The notes beneath the pieces are model-generated. The model had not been told where the DNA came from, did not search any database, and saw only the letters and a list, made by a program, of their open reading frames with translations. This document shows, one piece after another, positions 1 through 6,190 of a DNA stretch of 11,241 nucleotides; positions within the stretch are counted from its first letter, which is position 1; every line of letters begins with the position of its first letter. A program made the position numbers and the translations under genes. Origin of the DNA: Planctomycetota bacterium (GTDB lineage: Bacteria > Planctomycetota > Planctomycetia > Pirellulales > Pirellulaceae); the NCBI GenBank assembly GCA_029259935.1, contig JAJDEH010000322.1, positions 1 to 11,241 of the forward strand, in the 5' to 3' direction.

Positions 1-10
1 CCCCCTCTAA

Positions 11-31
11 CTCCCCCTTGGCAAGGGGGAG
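11..31. repeat. Short near-perfect palindrome, dispersed-repeat-like
   Basis: The arms CTCCCCCTTG (11-20) and CAAGGGGGAG (22-31) are exact reverse complements around a single G. Shorter flanking matches (TCTA before, TAGA after) extend the symmetry. It lies 38 nt beyond the stop codon of the minus-strand sulfatase gene. The wording resembles a palindromic repeat I recall scattered between genes in several bacterial phyla, but that is memory, not a search. It could fold in mRNA and end the sulfatase transcript, although no clear T-run follows on the minus strand. I call it a repeat rather than a terminator. Confidence 0.5.
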
Positions 32-38
32 AACTAGA

Positions 39-53
39 GATCGCTGCGCGATC
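39..53. other. Small stem-loop downstream of the sulfatase gene
   Basis: GATCGC (39-44) and GCGATC (48-53) form a 6-bp stem with the loop TGC. It sits between the sulfatase stop codon and the larger palindrome at 11-31. On the minus strand the transcript would meet this hairpin first and the larger one second, so the pair may protect or end the 3' end of the mRNA. No T-run supports a classical Rho-independent terminator. Confidence 0.3.
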
Positions 54-68
54 CGCAACTACTGTAGC

Positions 69-1508
69 TCACGGCTTCTGGTTCGCCTTGGGTTTGGCTC
101 GGCCTTCGGCGATTGCCTTTTTCATATCCGGTTGCGGTGTAATGTCGGTACTCACATCGGATTTCCACCGTTCTAGTGCCGCTGACATTGCCTTCACCCG
201 TTCGCCTTGCGAAGCCGACACGTCCTTCGTCTCACCAATATCGTCATCGAGATTGAACAGCAGGTTCTGTTTGCCAGATCGGACCAGTTTCCAAGGCCCG
301 TCGCGCATTGCCTGACCCTTCCAGAAAAGCTGTCGCTGTCCCAGGCTCTTTCCTTCCAAGAGCAGACCCTTCAGGCTGATGCCGTCCAGCTTGTGTCCTT
401 TGGGAACCGATGTGCCTGCTAATTCAAGCATCGTGGGCATCACATCCAGGCTGATCGCTAGTTCGTCGGTTTTCGAACCGGCTTTGATCATTCCCGGCCA
501 CCAGAAAATTGCCGGAACGCGATGGCCGCCTTCCCAGACTGTTCCTTTGTGCCCACGCAGCGGGTCGCAGCGCATGTGCTTGGCGCCCCCGTTGTCAGAG
601 AAGAACATCACGAGTGTATTGTCCGCAATGCCGGCTTTGTTCACGGCGTCTAGAATGGCTCCGATGTGGTCGTCTAACGCTTTCATCATCAGCTTGACGG
701 TTTCAGCCTGTGGGCGCGTTGGTTTGCCTTGCTTGGTTTTATCCGGACCACGGCCGGCCGGCGAATCGGCGGCTTGTATTGGCGAGTGCACCGCGCCGTG
801 CGGCACATACAGGCAAAACGGCGCGTCCTTGTGTTCTTCGATGAAGCGGACGGCGTGCTGGGTCAACAGATCGGTTAGATAACCCGGTTCTTGTACATGT
901 TCGATCCCCTCCCACCAGTCGTAGGTCTCCATACGGTCGTAGTGCGAGATGTAATCGATGTTGCCGCTGACGAATCCGCGAAAGCGATCGAAGCCGTGAT
1001 GGATCGGGTTGTACTTCTTGGCGTAGCCGAGATGCCACTTGCCAAAGATCGCCGTGTCATAACCGGCCGCCTTGAGCAATTCGGCAAAGGTGACTTCGCT
1101 GGTCTGCAATCCGCGATGATAGTCGGCGATCTTGGGGTCGGCGTTGACCACGCCTGGGATTCCAGCCCGCTGTTGATAGCGGCCCGTCATCAACCCCGCG
1201 CGGGTCGGCGAACAGACCGTGCCGCTTGAATGAAAGTCACTGAACGTAAGGCCCTCACGGGCCATGCGTTCCATTTGCGGTGTTTCAATCCACCCGTTGT
1301 AAACGCTCGAATCCCCATACCCCATATCGTCGGCCATGATCAAAACGATGTTGGGACGATCGTTTGGTTGGGCATTAACTTGTTGCGCGAACACTTGCCC
1401 AACAATTACCGCAAAGGTCGAAAGGGCCAGCGTCGTTGTTCTGTGTGGCAAATGACGCGGGAACGACCGGCGGCAACCGGTTGTCGTCCTGGCAACAAAT
1501 TGAAACAT
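69..1508 (-). CDS. Secreted formylglycine-dependent sulfatase (arylsulfatase family)
   Basis: The gene encodes a 479-residue type I sulfatase, which hydrolyses sulfate esters, often on sulfated polysaccharides. The signature CSPTR places the cysteine to be converted to formylglycine at residue 99, with Arg103 beside it. Metal ligands are visible as Asp60-Asp61 (in MADDMGYGD) and Asp305-Asn306 (SDNGG). Other conserved active-site elements are GKWHLG (Lys157, His159), His241 (PHGAVHSP) and Lys321 (GHKGTVWEGG). The N-terminus has a long basic n-region, a hydrophobic stretch (about 24-38) and an Ala-rich cleavage area near residues 41-47, so export is expected. An ATG five codons upstream exists, but AGAGGA lies 6 nt before the chosen ATG. 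Length is typical for the family. No maturation enzyme is in the window, and the substrate cannot be read from sequence. Confidence 0.93.
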   Translation of the reverse strand: MFQFVARTTTGCRRSFPRHLPHRTTTLALSTFAVIVGQVFAQQVNAQPNDRPNIVLIMADDMGYGDSSVYNGWIETPQMERMAREGLTFSDFHSSGTVCSPTRAGLMTGRYQQRAGIPGVVNADPKIADYHRGLQTSEVTFAELLKAAGYDTAIFGKWHLGYAKKYNPIHHGFDRFRGFVSGNIDYISHYDRMETYDWWEGIEHVQEPGYLTDLLTQHAVRFIEEHKDAPFCLYVPHGAVHSPIQAADSPAGRGPDKTKQGKPTRPQAETVKLMMKALDDHIGAILDAVNKAGIADNTLVMFFSDNGGAKHMRCDPLRGHKGTVWEGGHRVPAIFWWPGMIKAGSKTDELAISLDVMPTMLELAGTSVPKGHKLDGISLKGLLLEGKSLGQRQLFWKGQAMRDGPWKLVRSGKQNLLFNLDDDIGETKDVSASQGERVKAMSAALERWKSDVSTDITPQPDMKKAIAEGRAKPKANQKP

Positions 1509-1514
1509 GATGCA

Positions 1515-1520
1515 TCCTCT
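1515..1520 (-). promoter_or_regulatory. Ribosome binding site deciding the sulfatase start
   Basis: AGAGGA on the minus strand lies 6 nt before the ATG at 1508-1506. It overlaps the first codons of the longer reading that starts at 1523, which favours the downstream start. Confidence 0.6.
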
Positions 1521-1716
1521 CATTCAATCACGAGTGTGCCGCGCTCGATTCTCTCTCGCTCAGCGTCGCGCCACTAGTGCGAAACAAAGACCCAGCGCCC
1601 GCGGCAACCCGTTTGGGGGCGACGGAAAGGAACCGAAACCAGTTCCGTGTCCATTGTCTTCCCCGCGCATTCCATAGTCAAACCCTGGCGGCGACCGTTG
1701 GGGGACTCGCCATGGG

Positions 1717-2022
1717 TTACAGCACGTTAATGAAGAAATTTCGCACTTGTTGCTGCATTCCAGAATCGATGGGTCCTTTGAAATTCAGTCGCAATCGACC
1801 GTTTGGCTGACGGTCCGCGTAGATGGTAAGTTTTCCGTCTGGTGACACATGATCTTCGAGGAACTGTATGACTCGTTTTGCCTGCCCTCGCGGAAGACCC
1901 TTGTGATTTTGAATTCCGTTCTTATCCATCACGATCACAACTGAGTGTTGCGGCCGCATCATGCGCCATACGACATAGCCAATCAAGGCAACGACGGCGA
2001 TTTTGATGAGAGAATCCAGCAT
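1717..2022 (-). CDS. Small membrane-anchored protein, DUF3634-like
   Basis: The product is 101 residues. A hydrophobic segment covers about residues 4-20 (SLIKIAVVALIGYVVW), followed by RMM-RP and a soluble domain of about 75 residues, presumably one N-terminal helix with the rest in the cytoplasm or periplasm. The soluble part begins with a strand-like HSVVIVMDKNGI. It continues with a Gly-rich turn, a helix (GQAKRVIQFLEDH), the strand pair KLTIYADR/GRLRLNFKG, and a final helix (DSGMQQQVRNFFIN). From memory this order matches DUF3634, a family of unknown function. The ATG at 2022 has no clear Shine-Dalgarno; in-frame GTG (2031) and TTG (2037) starts are alternatives. It follows the amidohydrolase gene by 60 nt and may be co-transcribed with it. 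Confidence 0.65.
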   Translation of the reverse strand: MLDSLIKIAVVALIGYVVWRMMRPQHSVVIVMDKNGIQNHKGLPRGQAKRVIQFLEDHVSPDGKLTIYADRQPNGRLRLNFKGPIDSGMQQQVRNFFINVL

Positions 2023-2059
2023 CGCGGGCACGCCCAACGGAAGGTCTTTTCCACCGCAA

Positions 2060-2076
2060 CTTTCGCGGAGCGAAAG
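2060..2076. repeat. Short inverted repeat, REP-like
   Basis: CTTTCG (2060-2065) and CGAAAG (2071-2076) form a 6-bp stem with a 5-nt loop (CGGAG). It sits in the 60-nt gap between the amidohydrolase stop and the DUF3634-like start. I recall very similar CTTTCGC/GCGAAAG palindromes as abundant intergenic repeats in planctomycete genomes, but no search was done. On the minus strand no T-run follows, so an intrinsic terminator is unlikely. Confidence 0.4.
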
Positions 2077-2082
2077 GCGACT

Positions 2083-3015
2083 TTAGGTCAGTTTTAACAA
2101 CTTTCGGGCGTTGCCGCGAAAGATTTTTTCCGCCACTTCCGCTGGCAGTTCTAGTTGCTGTTCGAATAGATCGAATTGCGGGACTCCTTGTCCGGGCGCG
2201 AGGAAGTCGGTGCCGAACATGATGCGGTCTTGCCGGCGGACGAGGAACTCGCGGCCGAATTCCAAATCGCGGCCGATTGAATTCGCACCGCTGCCGGCCG
2301 ACAGTTCGCCGTAAATGTTGGGGTAGTTTTCCATCAGGCGGTCGATGGCTCCGCCGGGAGCGGTTTTGCCCTTGGGATAGCCGCCCAGTTCGGCTTGCGT
2401 CGCGTCGCCCGAAATCGACGCCCACCAGCCGGGTCCGTGGCCGACAAAGTTCGTCTTTGGATTCTGCTTCAAAACTTTTTCCAAATTGGGAAGGCCCGGC
2501 TTGTCGGTGTTGCGTTGATTGTCCAGGTGGAACAAGACCGGCAGGCCTGCTTCGCCGCAGGCGGCAAACAACGCCATATTACGAGGATCATTAAAAGGGA
2601 TGCCGGGCTTGCTTTCGCCAAAGCCTTTGACCCCTAGATCGATGTACTTTTGCAGCATGCTGACCAGGCCTTTGTGGCCGCCGCGATAGGAAGTCCGCGG
2701 ATCGATCGAACAAAACGGGATCAGGCGATCGCGATACGGTTTGGTCTCACGTAAAACGAAGTCGGTCGTCAGAGGATAGCTGGATGCCTCGGGGTTGATC
2801 AGTGGTAACACGACCGCTTGGGAAATATCATGCGCGTCCATCCACCGTAACAGCACTTCGGCCGTTAGTATCTCCGTGCTGTTCCAAGTCTGTCCCAAAT
2901 GCGTGTGCATGTCGAAATAGCGGCCGGCGGGAAACTTGGAGTCCTTGGCGAAAGCGAACGTCGACGTCGCGGCGGAAGCGGTGATTCCAGCTATGAAAGT
3001 TCGGCGATTGAGCAT
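2083..3015 (-). CDS. Tat-exported amidohydrolase (TIM-barrel metal-dependent hydrolase)
   Basis: The 310-residue product belongs to the amidohydrolase superfamily, nearest to the Amidohydro_2 group (PF04909: decarboxylases and hydrolases). The N-terminus MLNRRTFIAG and the following Ala/Thr-rich hydrophobic stretch form a twin-arginine signal peptide, so the enzyme is probably folded in the cytoplasm and exported. The expected metal ligands are all present: His37 and His39 (DMHTHLG, strand 1), His163 (VLFHLDN), His193 (FVGHGPG) and Asp270 (MFGTDF, strand 8). The first ATG of the frame is 14 codons upstream, but GGAG lies 7 nt before the chosen ATG and only this start puts the Tat motif at the N-terminus. 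The substrate is unknown. It follows the peroxidase gene by 76 nt on the same strand. Confidence 0.9.
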   Translation of the reverse strand: MLNRRTFIAGITASAATSTFAFAKDSKFPAGRYFDMHTHLGQTWNSTEILTAEVLLRWMDAHDISQAVVLPLINPEASSYPLTTDFVLRETKPYRDRLIPFCSIDPRTSYRGGHKGLVSMLQKYIDLGVKGFGESKPGIPFNDPRNMALFAACGEAGLPVLFHLDNQRNTDKPGLPNLEKVLKQNPKTNFVGHGPGWWASISGDATQAELGGYPKGKTAPGGAIDRLMENYPNIYGELSAGSGANSIGRDLEFGREFLVRRQDRIMFGTDFLAPGQGVPQFDLFEQQLELPAEVAEKIFRGNARKLLKLT

Positions 3016-3022
3016 GATGTTT

Positions 3023-3026
3023 CTCC
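3023..3026 (-). promoter_or_regulatory. Ribosome binding site deciding the amidohydrolase start
   Basis: GGAG on the minus strand lies 7 nt before the ATG at 3015-3013. Together with the Tat motif it rules against the longer reading from 3057. Confidence 0.6.
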
Positions 3027-3091
3027 AAGGGTGGACGGAATTCAAAAACCGGCGCATCGTCTGTTACTGGCTCCGCGCGATTTCGTTTTTG

Positions 3092-4093
3092 TCATGGCAG
3101 TTTGGGGGGCGTGATTTCCGGCACTTTGCCGGACAGCGATTTGAGAAATTCGACGATCAGCGGAATCTCGGAAAAGCTCTGGCCCCGCAGCGCTTCCGCA
3201 TCGAGCGGCAAGCCACCGGGTCCGGAGTCGGGAATGCCGCGATAATAAAACATGACGACATCATCCAGTGTCTTTTGAGAACCGTCATGCATATAAGGAC
3301 CGGTCTGAGCGACGTTGCGCAGCGAGGGCGTACGGAAACGATAGCGGTCATCCTTGTTGCCCGAGATTTTGGCTCGGCCTTCGTCGAGAAAGGAAACTCC
3401 CAAGCGATAGAATTTGCCGTCGCTCAGCAACGGGCCGTTGTGGCACTCGACACAACCGACGTCGCCGAGAAACAGCTCCAGCCCCTGCCGGGCATCGGCG
3501 GAAAGCGCATCCTCGTCCCCCATCAAATAGCGATCAAAGGGCGAAGGCTGAGTTACAAGCGTTCTCTGGAAGGCGGCGAGCGCCTTGGCGATGCCGTCGC
3601 GATTGGGCTTCGTCACGAACACTCTCTTGAATTCGTCGACGTAACCTGGAATGGCTCGCAGTTCTCGTTCTAGTTCAACAAGATCTTGATTCATTTCGAC
3701 CGCGGATTGAATGGGCCCCAGCGACTGTTCTTCCAAGCTTTTCGCTCGTCCGTCCCAAAAGAAAGACTTGAAGAATCCGACGTTGAGGCATGTTTGGGTA
3801 TTCCGCTCCAGCCGCTTGCCACCCGCCCCGGGTGAAAGAGCGAGGCCATCGCCATACGCCTTCTCCGGGACATGGCAGGTGGCACAACTCATTTGGTTGT
3901 CGCCAGAAAGTCTGGGGTCGAAGAAGAGCATCTTCCCTAGTTCGACTTTGGCCGGTGTTGTCGGATTGTCGCCGGGAGCGGCGACCGTGCTGGGAAGCGG
4001 CACGAGATCGTCGCCGCTGGAATCGACGTCCTTGGTTTGCGCGGAAACCGCGCTGGCCGCGATCAGCACGGCGCACAGGGATAGTCTGTTCAT
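3092..4093 (-). CDS. Periplasmic diheme cytochrome c peroxidase (CcpA/MauG family)
   Basis: The product is 333 residues with a Sec signal peptide (MNRLSLCAVLIAASAVSA). Two haem c motifs are visible: CATCH (Cys70, Cys73, His74) and CVECH (Cys214, Cys217, His218). The inter-haem Trp113 (FFWDGRA), Gln123 and catalytic Glu133 (AVEMN) keep the spacing of Pseudomonas CcpA (W94, Q104, E114). Met268 in YMHDGS is the expected axial ligand of the high-potential haem. Such enzymes reduce hydrogen peroxide with electrons from small cytochromes or, in MauG relatives, oxidise other substrates. No His lies between the first haem motif and Trp113, so the usual distal ligand (His71 in Pseudomonas) is missing. 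GAGGAA 5 nt before this ATG selects it over an upstream start at 4156. It is the first gene of the minus-strand group. Confidence 0.93.
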   Translation of the reverse strand: MNRLSLCAVLIAASAVSAQTKDVDSSGDDLVPLPSTVAAPGDNPTTPAKVELGKMLFFDPRLSGDNQMSCATCHVPEKAYGDGLALSPGAGGKRLERNTQTCLNVGFFKSFFWDGRAKSLEEQSLGPIQSAVEMNQDLVELERELRAIPGYVDEFKRVFVTKPNRDGIAKALAAFQRTLVTQPSPFDRYLMGDEDALSADARQGLELFLGDVGCVECHNGPLLSDGKFYRLGVSFLDEGRAKISGNKDDRYRFRTPSLRNVAQTGPYMHDGSQKTLDDVVMFYYRGIPDSGPGGLPLDAEALRGQSFSEIPLIVEFLKSLSGKVPEITPPKLP

Positions 4094-4098
4094 GGCAA

Positions 4099-4104
4099 TT
4101 CCTC
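4099..4104 (-). promoter_or_regulatory. Ribosome binding site deciding the peroxidase start
   Basis: GAGGAA on the minus strand lies 5 nt before the ATG at 4093-4091. This start gives a clean signal peptide; the reading from 4156 would add 21 polar residues in front of it. Confidence 0.65.
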
Positions 4105-4148
4105 GCGATCTTTCCTGCCCGTCATGTTCGCCGAAATGCGCCGTAGGT

Positions 4149-4170
4149 GTTGTCATTCTTGGTTGTCATT
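4149..4170. promoter_or_regulatory. 9-bp direct repeat upstream of the peroxidase gene
   Basis: GTTGTCATT occurs at 4149-4157 and again at 4162-4170, a 13-bp period. A partial copy (ATTGTCA) follows near 4202. The pair lies 56-77 nt upstream of the peroxidase start, where an activator or repressor could bind. The function is a guess. Confidence 0.25.
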
Positions 4171-4250
4171 GGAATCGCTTTTGTACTTGCAAGCTTCCGC
4201 CATTGTCACTCGAAAAATCAGCACGAACAAGGCATCCCAGCAATGGCGTC

Positions 4251-4266
4251 AATTGGGACTCCAATT
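4251..4266. promoter_or_regulatory. Dyad AATTGG-N4-CCAATT in the divergent region
   Basis: Two exact 6-bp arms (4251-4256 and 4261-4266) are separated by GACT. The size and symmetry suit a dimeric regulator, but the arms match no operator I know. It lies closer to the peroxidase start than to the efflux start. Confidence 0.22.
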
Positions 4267-4290
4267 CTTGATCCTGTCAGCACCCTCGTC

Positions 4291-4315
4291 CGCAACGAGA
4301 GCATCAATCGTTGCG
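4291..4315. promoter_or_regulatory. 8-bp inverted repeat in the divergent region
   Basis: CGCAACGA (4291-4298) and TCGTTGCG (4308-4315) are exact reverse complements with a 9-nt spacer. It could be an operator for a dimeric regulator or a stem-loop in the efflux operon leader. It ends about 170 nt before the chosen outer-membrane factor start. No T-run follows, so a terminator is unlikely. Confidence 0.3.
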
Positions 4316-4485
4316 ACCGGCAGAATCGACCCGCTCCGCAAGCAAAGGTGACGGGATAGCCGATGATTAGAACGGAACCGTGCCATCTAATTATCTCTGA
4401 GCGACTTGCTCGTGGTCACCTCATCGTGGCGACGCGTACTCTCCAATCAATAGTTGTGGACTCGATAACGGCACGGATGTTTCCC

Positions 4486-6033
4486 ATGAGCGAAATGGCT
4501 CTCTCGACAATTCTTGGTGGGCGTGGTAGCCGAAGCACGCCATGGCTCCGATCCTTGCAGGCGATTCTGCTGGTCTGTTTGGCCATCCCCGTCGGCTGCG
4601 CGGGCCCTCGACCGTCGCGGCATGCGTTCCACTCCCCGGGTCCCGTCGCGGCAACACGAATCGAGCCGGAATCTCGTTCGCCGGTCGCGTTGGCGGGCCA
4701 TTTTGGTGATCTTGACCAAGCCGACGACCAGCCCTCAATGCCGGGCCGGCGGACCGAATCGAATATCGAGTATCTGCCAGAACCCGATTCGCCGCATGCC
4801 GCAACCTCGTTGTTTCAACTCGAGCGACTCGCCCGTTCGTTTAATCCGTCGCTCCGCGGCTTGCAACGCGAAGTCGCCGCCGCTCAAGCAAGGGCTCGCT
4901 ATGCGGACAAGCTGCCCGATCCGGTGATTGGGGCGAACGTGTTTACCAATCCCATCGAAACGGCCGCCGGATCGCAGCGGGCCAACTTGTCGGTAAAGCA
5001 AATGTTTCCTTGGCTCAAGCGCCTCAATGCACAGGCCCAGCAGGCCTACTTCGAAGCGTTGGCCGCGCGCGAAGCCTACCGGGCCGAAGAACTAAAGATC
5101 GTCGCCGATATCCGATCCGCCTGGTACCGCCTGTATGTGATTCACAAACAGATTCAAATTCAAGAAGCCAATCAAGAGCTGCTCGAACCACTCATCGAAG
5201 TTGCCAACGCGCGCGTCGCCGCCGGCACGGCCTCGCAAGGCGACGTGCTGCTGGGAACGACGGAACTGAGTAGGTTGGAAGAACGGCTGCTGGCTCTGCG
5301 GCAGCAAAGCGTTTCGACCAAGGCCGAACTGAACCGATTGGCCGGGCGCCCCGCAAATGAACCTCTGAACGAACCGACTCGGTTGACGGCCGATTTTCCG
5401 GCGTGGTCTCACGACATTCTCCGAGACCTGGCTTGGCAGCAACAACCGGCGATCGCCGCGGCGCATCTTCGCGTCCAGGCGACTCGTTGGGGCTTGGAAG
5501 TGGCGAAGCTAAAACGACGTCCGGATGTCGCGGTGAGTGCCAATTGGTTTGCCATGGACGACAACCGGCCCGCCACGACCGTGGTCAACGTGGGCGAGGA
5601 TGCACTTTCCATCGGGGCTCAGGTTTCCATTCCGTTGTGGCATCACAAGTACGATGCGATTCGGCAGGAAGCAGCTTGGCGGCACATGGCGTCCCACGCC
5701 TCCGCCGAAGAAGTGATGCAGCGTTATGATGCGCTGCTTCTCGATCTGTGGGAACGAGCGAAAGCCGCGCGGGATACCGTCCAGTTGTATCGCGAGACCA
5801 TTCTTCCTCAGGCCCGCCAGACGCTGGAATCGGATCAGCAATCCTACGCCAACGGGTCCGTCGAGTTCGACCGGGTAATGCGAAACTTCACCGCGGTCTT
5901 GACGCTGGAGTTGGCATATCACCGTGCTTTGGGAGAACTTGCCATGACACTGGCACGCATTCGCCAAGCAGTTGGCGTTGACCTCGATTTCGCCGACGGG
6001 CTTATCCGCGCGCCCGCTACCTCAGGGAAGTAG
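4486..6033 (+). CDS. TolC/CusC-like outer-membrane efflux factor
   Basis: The 515-residue product is an outer-membrane factor of the TolC superfamily. Such proteins trimerise into a channel that receives substrate from the RND pump and adaptor. Two OEP repeats are visible, about residues 110-300 and 320-500. The first holds the conserved AAGTASQGDVLLG segment, and both contain long Ala/Gln/Glu-rich helices. The N-terminus has a basic segment, a hydrophobic stretch and then Cys38 in IPVGCAGPRP. This may be a lipid-attachment Cys as in CusC, though Pro at -3 makes the lipobox imperfect. A polar linker of about 70 residues precedes the channel domain. The start is uncertain: ATGs at 4477, 4486 and 4495 are all possible and none has a strong Shine-Dalgarno, while 4363 looks too long. 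It is the first gene of the efflux operon. Confidence 0.88.
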   Translation: MSEMALSTILGGRGSRSTPWLRSLQAILLVCLAIPVGCAGPRPSRHAFHSPGPVAATRIEPESRSPVALAGHFGDLDQADDQPSMPGRRTESNIEYLPEPDSPHAATSLFQLERLARSFNPSLRGLQREVAAAQARARYADKLPDPVIGANVFTNPIETAAGSQRANLSVKQMFPWLKRLNAQAQQAYFEALAAREAYRAEELKIVADIRSAWYRLYVIHKQIQIQEANQELLEPLIEVANARVAAGTASQGDVLLGTTELSRLEERLLALRQQSVSTKAELNRLAGRPANEPLNEPTRLTADFPAWSHDILRDLAWQQQPAIAAAHLRVQATRWGLEVAKLKRRPDVAVSANWFAMDDNRPATTVVNVGEDALSIGAQVSIPLWHHKYDAIRQEAAWRHMASHASAEEVMQRYDALLLDLWERAKAARDTVQLYRETILPQARQTLESDQQSYANGSVEFDRVMRNFTAVLTLELAYHRALGELAMTLARIRQAVGVDLDFADGLIRAPATSGK

Positions 6034-6039
6034 GTGTGC

Positions 6040-6061
6040 CAGCTCACCGGTGCGTGAGCTG
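6040..6061. other. Stem-loop just after the outer-membrane factor gene
   Basis: CAGCTCAC (6040-6047) and GTGAGCTG (6054-6061) form an 8-bp stem with a 6-nt loop, starting 6 nt after the stop codon. No T-run follows, so it is not a typical intrinsic terminator. It could stabilise the upstream mRNA segment or lower readthrough into the downstream genes. Confidence 0.35.
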
Positions 6062-6151
6062 CCCGGCTGCCTTTCCAGCGAGTGTTCTGACATTCATCGC
6101 GCATCTTGCGAGAATATGGCTAGACCAAACGAGAAAAGGCACGGATAATCA

Positions 6152-6173
6152 AAAGTGTGGAGTTTCCCACTTT
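6152..6173. promoter_or_regulatory. Dyad immediately upstream of the Cys-rich gene
   Basis: AAAGTG (6152-6157) pairs with CACTTT (6168-6173). After a one-base bulge, GG (6159-6160) pairs with CC (6166-6167). It ends 17 nt before the ATG at 6191. It may be an operator for an internal promoter or a hairpin near the ribosome binding site. It does not match copper operators that I know. Confidence 0.28.
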
Positions 6174-6190
6174 AAAGAAGTGTTCGTAAG

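Larger units (their letters stand above)
4094..4485. other. Divergent intergenic region between peroxidase and efflux operon
   Basis: This 392-nt stretch separates the minus-strand peroxidase gene from the plus-strand outer-membrane factor gene. Short open frames in it encode nothing recognisable. An upstream ATG at 4363 would extend the outer-membrane protein by 41 residues that do not look like a leader. The region should hold both promoters, but I could not assign convincing -35/-10 pairs. It contains a 9-bp direct repeat and two dyads, listed separately. I found no site resembling known CueR, CsoR or CopY operators. Confidence 0.55.

Noticed and set aside
1509..1716. Small gene or regulatory RNA in the 208-nt gap upstream of the sulfatase
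   Set aside because: I saw only weak 5-bp inverted repeats and no coding signal or tRNA-like fold beyond the sulfatase ribosome binding site.
69..3015. Polysaccharide utilisation locus
   Set aside because: Only one sulfatase is present, with no glycoside hydrolase, SusC/D-like transporter or sensor. The amidohydrolase is not a known carbohydrate enzyme.
2936..3673. Plus-strand open frame of 245 codons opposite the peroxidase gene
   Set aside because: It runs antisense across both the peroxidase and the amidohydrolase N-terminus, and the product has no recognisable features.
4363..4485. Longer N-terminus for the outer-membrane factor
   Set aside because: The 41 added residues are polar and push the hydrophobic export segment too far from the N-terminus. 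Starts at 4477-4495 fit better.
6040..6061. Intrinsic terminator after the outer-membrane factor gene
   Set aside because: The stem is good, but no T-run follows and related efflux genes continue downstream on the same strand.
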